Source: an uncultured Acetatifactor sp.
GTDB lineage: Bacteria; Bacillota; Clostridia; Lachnospirales; Lachnospiraceae
DNA length: 53,163 bases
Direction of reading: 5' to 3'
Assembly: GCA_910588225.1 (NCBI GenBank)
Contig: CAJUQT010000027.1
Span: 1 to 53,163, forward strand
A program made the position numbers and the translations under genes. A model generated the notes under the pieces. That model made no database searches. It was given only the letters and a program-made list of their open reading frames with translations, and was not told where the DNA came from. Shown piece by piece: positions 25,551 to 34,031 of the stretch. Each line of letters starts with the position of its first letter. The first letter of the stretch is position 1.

Positions 25551-26441
25551 ATGGAAGTAAGACTTGCGGAATGCACCGGTTTTTGTTTTGGTGTAAAGCG
25601 TGCAGTAGATACCGTGTATGAACAGTTAAAAAACGGGAAAACTATATATACCTATGGTCCTGTTGTAAACAATGAGGAAGTGGTGAAGGATTTGACGCAG
25701 AAAGGTGTCAGGGTTCTGGAAACGAAGGAAGACCTGATGAAGCTCCTGGATGAAGTCGATCCTGAAGTGGATTTTTGTGGGAAAAACACACACTGCAGCG
25801 TGATTATCCGCGCCCATGGTGTACCGGAGGAAATCTATCGCCTTCTGGAGGAAAGGAAGGTAGAGTGCGTCGACGCCACCTGCCCGTTTGTGAAGAGAAT
25901 CCAGAAAAAAGCGGAAGAAGAAAGCCAAAAGGGAAATCATGTGGTCATTGTGGGAAATGCGGGACATCCGGAAGTGGAAGGGATTGTAGGGTGGTGTAAA
26001 GGGGACGTTACGGTTCTGAGAGACGAACAGGAAGCAGAAGAGTTTATTCCTCCGAAAGACAAAAATATATGTGTGGTTGCGCAAACGACATTTAACTACA
26101 ACAATTTTCAAGGCATAGTTGAAATTTTGGAAAAAAAAGGTTATAATGGTAGTGTTGTAAATACTATCTGTAACGCTACGGAGGAACGACAGCGCTCGGC
26201 AAGGGCGCTTGCAGCAGCGGCTGACGTAATGATTGTGATAGGTGGCAGGCACAGTTCCAATACCAGGAGGCTGTATGAAATCTGCAGTGAGGAGTGTGCG
26301 AATACCTATTTTATACAGACACTGGAGGACTTGTGTTTAGAATTACCTAAAACTGCTCGACTGGTGGGTATTACAGCGGGGGCTTCCACCCCAAACAAAT
26401 TAATTGAGGAGGTTCAAAATTATGTCAGAATTAACTTTTGA
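25551..26441 (+). CDS. ispH: 4-hydroxy-3-methylbut-2-enyl diphosphate reductase
   Basis: The last enzyme of the MEP isoprenoid pathway, a [4Fe-4S] protein that makes IPP and DMAPP. The three cluster cysteines are in CTGFCFGV (Cys12), VDATCPFV and TICNATEERQ, with the substrate motifs IRAHGV, GHPEVEG, QTTFN and ITAGASTPN. At 296 residues it is complete. Its last 20 bp overlap the start of the S1 gene in another frame, whereas in many relatives IspH and S1 are one fused protein. Confidence 0.96.
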   Translation: MEVRLAECTGFCFGVKRAVDTVYEQLKNGKTIYTYGPVVNNEEVVKDLTQKGVRVLETKEDLMKLLDEVDPEVDFCGKNTHCSVIIRAHGVPEEIYRLLEERKVECVDATCPFVKRIQKKAEEESQKGNHVVIVGNAGHPEVEGIVGWCKGDVTVLRDEQEAEEFIPPKDKNICVVAQTTFNYNNFQGIVEILEKKGYNGSVVNTICNATEERQRSARALAAAADVMIVIGGRHSSNTRRLYEICSEECANTYFIQTLEDLCLELPKTARLVGITAGASTPNKLIEEVQNYVRINF

Positions 26442-27561
26442 ACAGATGTTGGAAGAATCTATTAAATCGATACACTCAGGAGAGGTAGTCGAAGGTACAG
26501 TTATTGACGTGAAGCCCGATGAAATTGTTCTGAACATTGGTTATAAGTCTGATGGTATCTTGACCAGAAGTGAGTATACCAATGACTCCAGTGTAGATCT
26601 CACCAAAGTAGTAAAGCCGGGTGACACCATGGAGGTGAAAATCCTGAAGGTGAATGACGGGGAGGGACAGGTTGTACTGACGTATAAACGTCTCGCTGCA
26701 GACAGAGTGAACAAGAGGATTGAAGAAGCGTACAATAATCAGGAAGTGATGAAGGCACCGGTTGTTCAGGTAATGGAAGGCGGACTGGGTGTGGTTGTGG
26801 AAGAAGCAAGGATATTCATTCCGGCCAGTCTTGTGTCCGACATTTATGAGAGGGATCTGAGCAAATATCTCGGACAGGAGATAGAGTTTGTGATCAGCGA
26901 GTATAATCCGAAGCGGAGAAGATATATCGGTGACCGCAGACGTTTGGTTGCCGCCCGGAAGGCAGAGCTTCAGAAGGAACTTTTCGAGAGAATTCACGAG
27001 GGAGATATCGTTGCCGGTGTGGTGAAAAATGTTACTGATTTCGGCGCATTTGTGGATTTGGGAGGTGCGGACGGACTGCTTCACATTTCCGAGATGTCCT
27101 GGGGACATGTGGAACATCCCAGAAAAGTATTTAAGGTAGGAGATGAGCTGAATGTGCTGATCAAGGAAATTAACGGCAGCAAGATAGCATTGTCCCTGAA
27201 GTTTGAGGATGAGAATCCCTGGAAAAATGCCGCAGAAAAATATGCCATGGGAAATGTGGTTGTCGGCAAAGTCGCAAGAATGACAGATTTTGGTGCATTT
27301 ATAGAGTTGGAGCCTGGAATTGACGCATTGCTTCACGTGTCACAGATATCAAAGGAGCATGTGGAGAAGCCTGCGGATGTGCTGAGTATTGGCGAGGAAG
27401 TAACTGCGAAGATTGTGGACTTCAATGAGGCGGATAAGAAGATTTCTCTGAGTGTCAAGGCAATGGCAGCTTCTCAGGCGCGGGAAGAGCAGGACGAAGA
27501 TGTGGTTTCAGTGGATATCGATGCGGTGATTACAGCCCAGGCGGAGGATGATGCCCAATAA
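26422..27561 (+). CDS. S1 RNA-binding domain protein (ribosomal protein S1-like)
   Basis: A 379-residue protein made of four consecutive S1 domains (about residues 17-85, 105-175, 193-260 and 277-350), with an acidic C-terminal tail. Domains three and four are the most canonical (VTDFGAFVDLGGADGLLHIS and MTDFGAFIELEPGIDALLHVS style). It probably helps mRNA bind the 30S ribosome. The ATG at 26422 has GAGGAGG nine bases upstream, inside the end of ispH, so the two genes are translationally coupled. Its stop overlaps the cheR start by one base (TAATG). Confidence 0.92.
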   Translation: MSELTFEQMLEESIKSIHSGEVVEGTVIDVKPDEIVLNIGYKSDGILTRSEYTNDSSVDLTKVVKPGDTMEVKILKVNDGEGQVVLTYKRLAADRVNKRIEEAYNNQEVMKAPVVQVMEGGLGVVVEEARIFIPASLVSDIYERDLSKYLGQEIEFVISEYNPKRRRYIGDRRRLVAARKAELQKELFERIHEGDIVAGVVKNVTDFGAFVDLGGADGLLHISEMSWGHVEHPRKVFKVGDELNVLIKEINGSKIALSLKFEDENPWKNAAEKYAMGNVVVGKVARMTDFGAFIELEPGIDALLHVSQISKEHVEKPADVLSIGEEVTAKIVDFNEADKKISLSVKAMAASQAREEQDEDVVSVDIDAVITAQAEDDAQ

Positions 27562-28352
27562 TGACAGTTTTACCCACGATATACGGCTATGAATATTTTA
27601 AGAGGGAAGTCCAGTTTTTGACGGGAATTGACTTGAGCTGTTATAAGGAAAGCCAGATGAAACGTCGTATTGATACCCTGATTGCAAAGCGTGGTATCGA
27701 GGGGTATGACAAATATGTATCGGCGATCAGGACTGATAGGGGAGTGCTGGAAGAGTTTGTGGCATACATCACTATCAATGTGTCCCAGTTTTACCGGGAT
27801 CCGGATCAGTGGAAAGTAATGGAGGAGAAAGCGATTCCGGAGCTGATTGCAAGATTCGGAAAGCGGCTGAAGATATGGAGTGCAGCCTGTTCTACAGGAG
27901 ATGAACCCTATTCGCTGGTCATGGCTATGTCCAGATATATTCCGTTGAGTGATATCAGGATTTATGCCACTGATTTGGACAGGCAGGTAATTGAAAAAGC
28001 AAAAGCGGGTGTGTATTCTGACAAAAGTATTGTGACGGTACCTGCGGATTTGAGAAGACGATATTTCAGGCTGGTTGACGGTGACTATAGAATATCAGAA
28101 GAGATAAAAGCCTGCGTGGAATTCAGGGAGCACAATCTGCTGAAAGATGCATATCCGACAGGTTGTCACATGATTGTCTGCCGCAATGTGCTCATCTACT
28201 TTACGGAGCTGGCTAAAGATCAGGTGTTCCGCAAGTATTTTACATCTCTTGTAAGCGGAGGGCTGCTATTTATCGGAAGCTCGGAACAGATTATGAATCA
28301 TAAAGAGATTGGATATTTGAGGAAGAATGCTTTTTACTATCAAAAACCATGA
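27561..28352 (+). CDS. cheR: CheR-type protein-glutamate methyltransferase
   Basis: A 263-residue methyltransferase that transfers methyl groups from SAM to glutamates of chemoreceptors. An N-terminal helical domain with KRRIDTLIAKRG precedes the SAM-binding core IWSAACSTGDEPYSL and IYATDLDRQVIEKA; CRNVLIYF is also typical. Its start overlaps the S1 stop codon by one base. No other chemotaxis gene is near; this solitary cheR in a housekeeping operon could modify a non-chemotaxis target. A strong terminator follows. Confidence 0.9.
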   Translation: MTVLPTIYGYEYFKREVQFLTGIDLSCYKESQMKRRIDTLIAKRGIEGYDKYVSAIRTDRGVLEEFVAYITINVSQFYRDPDQWKVMEEKAIPELIARFGKRLKIWSAACSTGDEPYSLVMAMSRYIPLSDIRIYATDLDRQVIEKAKAGVYSDKSIVTVPADLRRRYFRLVDGDYRISEEIKACVEFREHNLLKDAYPTGCHMIVCRNVLIYFTELAKDQVFRKYFTSLVSGGLLFIGSSEQIMNHKEIGYLRKNAFYYQKP

Positions 28353-28363
28353 GAGGCAGTGAG

Positions 28364-28411
28364 AAAGCTGTCGCCCCAACTGACAGGGCAGTTGGGGCGG
28401 CAGCTTTTTTT
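28364..28411 (+). terminator. Intrinsic terminator after cheR
   Basis: The stem pairs AAAGCTG and CGCCCCAACTG with CAGTTGGGGCG and CAGCTTT around a 6-nt loop, followed by T residues. Confidence 0.93.
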
Positions 28412-28455
28412 GGGGGAAAATATAAGTATGCTATGCAAATTGCGGGGCAATTTGC

Positions 28456-28487
28456 AGGAAGTGCTAAAAGTATTTTTAGCACTTCCT
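28456..28487 (-). terminator. Palindrome at the end of the exonuclease gene
   Basis: A perfect 14-bp stem AGGAAGTGCTAAAA with its complement around a 4-nt loop. It touches the stop codon of the minus-strand gene. Little T-run is present on the minus side. Confidence 0.6.
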
Positions 28488-29590
28488 TAATAGGTGGAAA
28501 CCATCATATTCAGAACATGTGCGGCATAAGCAGAAAATGCTGCCTTATTTTTTTTCAGCTCGTCGGTCAGTTCAAAGAACAGTTCATGACTTTTATACTC
28601 CCGCTTGAAGAAAGGCGTGAACAGCAAATCCCACTGCGGCAGATAAGAAGAAATCTTTCGTGTATAGCAGTTGGCAGCGGAAGCGGGAATCCGATATTCT
28701 CTGCTTACAAAACCGGCTACGGATTTATGAAGAGCCACGTCTTCGTCAGGAAGATAATAATAATCATGATAATTGGAATAAAAATATTTCAGTTCCTCCT
28801 CATAGATGGGAATTTTCAGAGAACATTCCGTATTCTCCCCTCGGAAGAAGCAGTGATTGACATTTGCGGATATTGGCTTTGGCAGCGGAATATCCAGATG
28901 AAAAAGGAGGATTAATTCCCTGCGCCTGCAGCCGTTTAAATCCCTGTAGGAGTTTGCCTGCGCCTTTCTGACTTTGACAGGCTGATTGAATAAATCATAG
29001 CAGGCAAGCATTGGAAGGATTTCCAGCATGCCTTTTAAATCTTCTGCATTGTGAAGAAACAGAGCGTTTTCTGCGAACTCGGAAGGATTTTTTACATAAT
29101 CCAGATAAATGCCGATAAGCTCGCTGGCGGTAAACGCATCTTTGCGGGTCACCCCCAGAAAGTTCTCCAGGGCTTTCTGTTTACAGCTGGGCAGCTTCAG
29201 AAAATATCTGTAGGGCGAAATCCTTTTATATAGATCAATGCCTCTGAAATTATCAAAACTATAAGGCAGTGACAGCAGTTCACATTTCTGCGTAATAAAG
29301 GGCAGATCAAAATTATTGCCGTTGAAGTGAATCAGATATCGGTATAGTTTTGCAAAATCAAAAAAGGCCTTCAGCACATCTGCTTCCTGCTCACGATTTT
29401 CGGCCATCCATTGAATGGTTCGCCATTTACCGGCCAGATAGTATGCACAGCCTATGAGATACAGACCGGAGGTCCTTGCGGTGAAACCGGTGGTTTCAAT
29501 ATCGACAAAAAGAATGCGCTCCAGGGGTGCAAGTCTGTTCAGGGGATAGGAGATGGAAAAATTATCCATTGTTTCCTCGCAAATTTTCAT
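28487..29590 (-). CDS. YprB-type ribonuclease H-fold exonuclease
   Basis: A 367-residue protein with an N-terminal 3'-5' exonuclease-like RNase H-fold domain (about residues 20-205). The acidic motifs are FVDIETTG, HFNGNNFDLPF and HNAEDLKGM, which give the DEDD-type metal residues. The C-terminal 150 residues are unrelated and unassigned. The best match is the YprB_RNaseH-like family found in Firmicutes, whose substrate is not established. It is alone on its strand between cheR and rnf. Confidence 0.8.
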   Translation of the reverse strand: MKICEETMDNFSISYPLNRLAPLERILFVDIETTGFTARTSGLYLIGCAYYLAGKWRTIQWMAENREQEADVLKAFFDFAKLYRYLIHFNGNNFDLPFITQKCELLSLPYSFDNFRGIDLYKRISPYRYFLKLPSCKQKALENFLGVTRKDAFTASELIGIYLDYVKNPSEFAENALFLHNAEDLKGMLEILPMLACYDLFNQPVKVRKAQANSYRDLNGCRRRELILLFHLDIPLPKPISANVNHCFFRGENTECSLKIPIYEEELKYFYSNYHDYYYLPDEDVALHKSVAGFVSREYRIPASAANCYTRKISSYLPQWDLLFTPFFKREYKSHELFFELTDELKKNKAAFSAYAAHVLNMMVSTY

Positions 29591-29667
29591 GACGGCCTCC
29601 GTTTCTATATAAATGATATATCCATTATTAATATGATATCATGGATTTTATTTCAAACAGGGTATTT

Positions 29668-29705
29668 ATGGTCTTTCGGCCATTTTCTTCCACAAATAAT
29701 TATAT
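29668..29705 (-). repeat. Degenerate single copy of the 72-bp repeat
   Basis: TATGG, TTCGGCC, TTTTCT and CCACAAATA follow in the same order and near-equal spacing as in the reverse-oriented units at 1-106, with several substitutions. It lies between the exonuclease gene and the rnf promoter. Confidence 0.45.
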
Positions 29706-29770
29706 CATAAAATTATTTTTTCCAGTAGTATTTTGTAAAAAAAAATAGTATATTTATATGTAGATTCATT

Positions 29771-29800
29771 TTGCATCTTAAATAAGGATTTCAGTATGAT
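29771..29800 (+). promoter_or_regulatory. Promoter of the rnf operon
   Basis: TTGCAT at 29771-29776 and TATGAT at 29795-29800 with an 18-bp spacer; leader of about 20 nt with GGAAAGGA as ribosome site. Confidence 0.65.
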
Positions 29801-29825
29801 CCTGGAAAGGACTTAAGAAAAGCGT

Positions 29826-31142
29826 ATGGCGAAGTTTACATTTGTAGGCGGTATTCACCCCTACGACGGAAAAGCTCTGTCAAAAGACAAACCCATTCGG
29901 GAAATTCTGCCCGGGAGCGAAGCGGTATATCCATTGTCGCAGCACATCGGCGCACCTGCTGCACCGATTGTGGCCAAAGGGGACAGGGTGCTTGTAGGGC
30001 AGAGAATCGGAGAGAGCGGAGGCTTTGTCTCGGCACCCATACATACGTCGGTTTCCGGTACTGTCAAAGCCATAGAGCCCAGACGTGTGGCCACAGGTGA
30101 TATGGTGACAAGTATTATCGTAGAAAACGACGGACTTTATGAAGAGATTGCTTTTAAGCCGTTGGAGAATCCGGAGAAAAGAAGTCGGGAGGAAATCATC
30201 GGTGCAATCAGAGAGGCGGGAATTGTGGGTATGGGCGGAGCAGGCTTTCCCACGCATGTAAAGCTGTCTCCCAGGGAACCCGATAAAATTGATTATGTGA
30301 TTGCAAATTGTGCGGAATGCGAACCCTATCTGACTTCCGATTACCGCAGAATGCTGGAGGAACCGGAGAAGCTGATCGGCGGATTGAAAATCATGCTGCT
30401 GCTGTTTCCCAATGCCCATGGAATTCTGGCGGTGGAGGACAACAAGCCGGATTGCATCGCCCTGCTGAAGCAGATGGCAAAGGATGAACCGAAGATCAGT
30501 GTCTGTGCGCTGAAGACAAAGTATCCCCAGGGCGGCGAGCGACAGCTGATTTATGCCGTTACCGGAAGAAGAATCAATTCCACCATGCTGCCTGCAGATG
30601 TAGGCTGTGTGGTGAACAATGTGGACACCGTCGTCGCTGTATACCGGGCGGTTAGAGAGGGCAGACCGTTGATGGAGCGAATTGTTACCGTTACGGGAGA
30701 CGCGGTGGCCGATCCTGCCAATTTCCGTGTGCGCATCGGGACGTCATATGAGGAAATCCTGGCGGCGGCAGGAGGATTCCGGGAGAAGCCGGAGAAAATT
30801 ATCTGCGGGGGACCTATGATGGGCTTTGCCATGTATCATTTGAATATCCCTGCCACGAAGACCTCCACGGCACTGCTGGGGCTGACAAAGGATGAAGTGT
30901 CCGCCATGGAGCCGGGGCCCTGCATCAACTGCGGGCGATGCGTGGAGGTTTGTCCCGGGAGAGTGGTTCCCAGCAGACTTGCGGATTATGCGGAGCATTC
31001 TGACGAAGAGGCTTTTCTGGCGAATTATGGAATGGAATGCTGCGAGTGCGGCTGCTGCAGTTTTGTCTGCCCGGCCAGGAGACAGCTGACACAGCAGATT
31101 AAATCCATGAGAAAAATCCAGCTGGCCAAAAGAAAAAAATAA
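29826..31142 (+). CDS. rnfC: Rnf complex subunit C
   Basis: The 438-residue soluble NADH-binding subunit of the Rnf ferredoxin:NAD+ oxidoreductase. The N-terminus FVGGIHPYDGK is typical. A Complex1 51K-like FMN/NADH domain follows (GMGGAGFPTHVK), then an SLBB region. Two ferredoxin clusters are near the C-terminus: CINCGRCVEVCP and CCECGCCSFVCP. It is the first gene of rnfCDGEAB. The complex couples reduced ferredoxin oxidation to NAD+ reduction and Na+ or H+ export. Confidence 0.95.
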   Translation: MAKFTFVGGIHPYDGKALSKDKPIREILPGSEAVYPLSQHIGAPAAPIVAKGDRVLVGQRIGESGGFVSAPIHTSVSGTVKAIEPRRVATGDMVTSIIVENDGLYEEIAFKPLENPEKRSREEIIGAIREAGIVGMGGAGFPTHVKLSPREPDKIDYVIANCAECEPYLTSDYRRMLEEPEKLIGGLKIMLLLFPNAHGILAVEDNKPDCIALLKQMAKDEPKISVCALKTKYPQGGERQLIYAVTGRRINSTMLPADVGCVVNNVDTVVAVYRAVREGRPLMERIVTVTGDAVADPANFRVRIGTSYEEILAAAGGFREKPEKIICGGPMMGFAMYHLNIPATKTSTALLGLTKDEVSAMEPGPCINCGRCVEVCPGRVVPSRLADYAEHSDEEAFLANYGMECCECGCCSFVCPARRQLTQQIKSMRKIQLAKRKK

Positions 31143-31156
31143 TCAGGAGAAAAACC

Positions 31157-32116
31157 ATGAGCGAATTGTTTAGAGTATCTTCCAATCCTCATATTCGTTC
31201 CAGAGTGACAACGAACGGGTTGATGTTGGCAGTTATTGTGGCCCTGATGCCTGCGGCCGGTTTCGGAATCTATAATTTCGGCCCCAGGGCTCTGGCAGTG
31301 ATTCTGGTGACGATTGCGAGTACGGTGTTAACGGAATTTTTATTCGGATTTTGTAAATGGAAAGGAAAAGTGTTGGCCCATCTCACGGTTGCAGATTTGT
31401 CGGCAGTGGTGACGGGGCTTTTGCTGGCGCTGAATCTGCCGGTGAGTATTCCTCTGTGGATGGCGGCACTGGGCGGTGTGTTTGCCATTCTTGCAGTGAA
31501 GATGCTGTTCGGCGGTCTGGGGCAGAATTTTATGAATCCTGCGTTGGCAGCGAGGTGCTTTTTGCTGATTTCCTTTCCTACGGCCATGACGGCTTTCGAC
31601 TGCGATGCCTATACAGGTGCCACGCCTCTGGCGGCTTTGAAGGCAGGGGAGCAGGTGAATGTACTTGATATGGTCATCGGCCGCACTGCGGGAACTATAG
31701 GAGAGACCTCGGTGATTGCCATTCTGGCGGGGGCCTGCATATTGATTCTGCTGGGAGTCATTGATTTGCGGATCCCGGGCAGTTACATAGTAACTTTTGT
31801 ACTTTTTGCGGGAATTTTCGGTGGTCATGGTTTTAATCCGTCCTGGCTTTCCGCTCAGCTTTCCGGAGGCGGTCTGATGCTGGGAGCCTTTTTTATGGCA
31901 ACGGATTATGTGACCAGGCCAATTACGGCGAAGGGGCAGTATGTGTTCGGCATTTTCCTGGGACTGATGACGGGAATATTCCGTATCTTCGGGCCCGGTG
32001 CGGAAGGCGTTTCCTATGCCATTATTCTGGGCAATCTGCTGGTGCCGCTGATTGAAAAATATACGAGGCCTGTTGCCTTCGGATACAGGAAGGGAGGAAA
32101 GCGCCGTGAAAAATAA
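31157..32116 (+). CDS. rnfD: Rnf complex subunit D
   Basis: A 319-residue membrane subunit with about eight to nine hydrophobic helices. The covalent FMN site is the threonine of YTGATPL near residue 155, matching the S/T-GAT flavinylation motif of RnfD and NqrB. It works as the ion-translocating electron-transfer core with RnfG, RnfE and RnfA. AGGAG precedes the ATG. Its end overlaps the GTG start of rnfG by 11 bp. Confidence 0.95.
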   Translation: MSELFRVSSNPHIRSRVTTNGLMLAVIVALMPAAGFGIYNFGPRALAVILVTIASTVLTEFLFGFCKWKGKVLAHLTVADLSAVVTGLLLALNLPVSIPLWMAALGGVFAILAVKMLFGGLGQNFMNPALAARCFLLISFPTAMTAFDCDAYTGATPLAALKAGEQVNVLDMVIGRTAGTIGETSVIAILAGACILILLGVIDLRIPGSYIVTFVLFAGIFGGHGFNPSWLSAQLSGGGLMLGAFFMATDYVTRPITAKGQYVFGIFLGLMTGIFRIFGPGAEGVSYAIILGNLLVPLIEKYTRPVAFGYRKGGKRREK

Positions 32117-32726
32117 GAGTGATGCAAATGTGATGTTGAAGGAAGCGGGCATCCTCTTTGCCATTACGCTGATAGCGGGTCTGCTTCTGGGCGTGGTCAA
32201 CGAATTGACTGTGGAGCCTATCCGCATACAGCAGGAGAAAGCTGTACAGGAGGCCTGCAGAGCCGTGTTCGAGACGGCGGCTTCCTTTGAGGAGCTGCAG
32301 TTTACACCGGAGCCGGAACTGCAGGAGGAGCTTGCCGGCATGGGAGTGAAAATCGGGAGTGTCTATGAAGCGGCAGGAAGCGACGGTGCGCTTCAGGGAT
32401 ATGTGGTGGAATCCGTCTCCACAGAAGGATACGGCGGGAATATTGTGCTGTATCTGGGAGTGACGCTGGACGGAACGCTGAATGACATCTCAATTCTGGA
32501 GATATCGGAGACTGCCGGACTGGGTATGCTGGCGCCGGAGGAACTGGTTCCTCAGTTTCACCAGAAAAACGTGGACAGCTTTGTCTATACGAAGACAGGA
32601 GCCGTCGCCGAGAATGAAATTGATGCCATGGCCGGGGCAACGATTACCACAAAGGCGGTGACCAATGCGGTGAACGGAGGATTAAAGGCAGCAAATGCTT
32701 TGATGGGAGGTGGCCAAAATGAATAA
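32106..32726 (+). CDS. rnfG: Rnf complex subunit G
   Basis: A 206-residue subunit with one N-terminal membrane helix and an FMN-binding domain exposed outside. The covalent FMN threonine is in MAGATITTKAV. I use the GTG at 32106, which has GGGAGG upstream and yields MKNKSDANVML before the helix; no in-frame ATG is better placed. The reading frame ends inside the first codons of rnfE (8-bp overlap). Confidence 0.93.
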   Translation: MKNKSDANVMLKEAGILFAITLIAGLLLGVVNELTVEPIRIQQEKAVQEACRAVFETAASFEELQFTPEPELQEELAGMGVKIGSVYEAAGSDGALQGYVVESVSTEGYGGNIVLYLGVTLDGTLNDISILEISETAGLGMLAPEELVPQFHQKNVDSFVYTKTGAVAENEIDAMAGATITTKAVTNAVNGGLKAANALMGGGQNE

Positions 32727-33432
32727 AGCGGGAGAAAGACTATATAACGGTCTCGTGAAAGAAAATCCCACGCTTGTGCTGATGCTGGGAATGTGTCCCA
32801 CGCTGGCAGTCACCACTTCAGCTATGAACGGGCTGGGAATGGGCCTCACCACCATGGTGGTTCTGGCGCTCAGCAATCTGCTGATTTCTCTGCTGAGGAA
32901 TCTGATTCCGAACAGAGTGCGAATTCCGGCGTTTATCGTCATTATCGCGTCTTTTGTGACGGCGGTGCAGCTTCTGCTGGAGGCATACCTCCCCTCGCTG
33001 AATAAGTCTCTGGGGGTGTATATTCCGTTGATCGTGGTGAATTGTATTATTCTGGGGCGGGCAGAGAGCTATGCGTATTCCAATTCTGTGATTCCCTCGC
33101 TTTTTGACGGAATTGGGATGGGGCTGGGATTTTCCGCGGCATTGACCTGTATTGGAGCGGTACGGGAACTTTTGGGGGCCGGTGAAATCTTTGGTTACGG
33201 AATTTTCCCGGATTCTTTTCAGCCGATTCGCATTTTCGGGCAGGCGCCGGGAGCGTTTTTTGTGCTGGCGGCACTGACCGCTCTTCAGAATTATGTGAAA
33301 AACAGGAGAAAATCAGCCGGAAAGTCATACGAAAAGATTGGATCCGGGTGCAGCGAAGACTGTATGAACTGCAAGGACAGTAAGGGATGTACGAAGAAGT
33401 TTTATGATGAAGCGGCCAAGGAGGACAGATAA
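32719..33432 (+). CDS. rnfE: Rnf complex subunit E
   Basis: A 237-residue membrane subunit of the RnfA/RnfE/NqrD/NqrE family with six predicted helices. The conserved VKENPTLVLMLGMCPTLAV and VVNCIILGRAE carry the cysteines that bind an intramembrane iron centre. The C-terminal tail after the last helix holds four extra cysteines (Cys211, 215, 218 and 224; spacing 3, 2 and 5), which is not part of the canonical protein. GGGAGG precedes the start. Confidence 0.93.
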   Translation: MNKAGERLYNGLVKENPTLVLMLGMCPTLAVTTSAMNGLGMGLTTMVVLALSNLLISLLRNLIPNRVRIPAFIVIIASFVTAVQLLLEAYLPSLNKSLGVYIPLIVVNCIILGRAESYAYSNSVIPSLFDGIGMGLGFSAALTCIGAVRELLGAGEIFGYGIFPDSFQPIRIFGQAPGAFFVLAALTALQNYVKNRRKSAGKSYEKIGSGCSEDCMNCKDSKGCTKKFYDEAAKEDR

Positions 33433-34017
33433 ATGGAAAACGTGAAGGAAATGCTCGTTATTTTAATCGGTTCTTCTCTGGTGAGCAATGTGGTGCTCAG
33501 CCAGTTTCTGGGACTCTGCCCGTTTCTGGGAGTGTCCAGGAAGACGAATACGGCCGCCGGCATGGGCGCTGCGGTCATTTTTGTCATTACGCTTGCCAGC
33601 GGGGTGGCAGGAGTCATTTATAAATTTATTCTGGTCAGATTTCATGTGGAATATCTCAGGACCATTGTATTCATTCTGGTCATTGCGGCGCTGGTACAGT
33701 TTGTGGAAATGTTCCTGCGCAAGGCACTGCCGTCCCTGTATGAGGCGCTGGGAGTCTATCTGCCGTTAATTACCACCAACTGTGCGGTACTGGGTGTGGC
33801 GATTACCAATGTGCAGAAAGAATACGGCATTTTGACCGGTATCGTAAATGGTTTTGCCACGGCGGTGGGATTTACCGTTGCCATTGTGATTCTTGCAGGA
33901 ATCCGTGAAAAGCTGGAGTACAACGAGATACCGGAATCCTTTAAAGGCATGCCCACAGTACTGCTGACGGCGGGACTGATGGCCATTGCTTTCTGCGGAT
34001 TTTCAGGATTGCTGTAG
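33433..34017 (+). CDS. rnfA: Rnf complex subunit A
   Basis: A 194-residue membrane subunit, paralogous to RnfE in inverted topology, with six helices. FLGLCPFLGVS and TTNCAVLGVAI carry the conserved cysteines shared with RnfE. It starts immediately after the rnfE stop codon (no gap), with GGAGG inside the end of rnfE. Confidence 0.95.
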   Translation: MENVKEMLVILIGSSLVSNVVLSQFLGLCPFLGVSRKTNTAAGMGAAVIFVITLASGVAGVIYKFILVRFHVEYLRTIVFILVIAALVQFVEMFLRKALPSLYEALGVYLPLITTNCAVLGVAITNVQKEYGILTGIVNGFATAVGFTVAIVILAGIREKLEYNEIPESFKGMPTVLLTAGLMAIAFCGFSGLL

Positions 34018-34031
34018 AAGGGAGTAGACGG

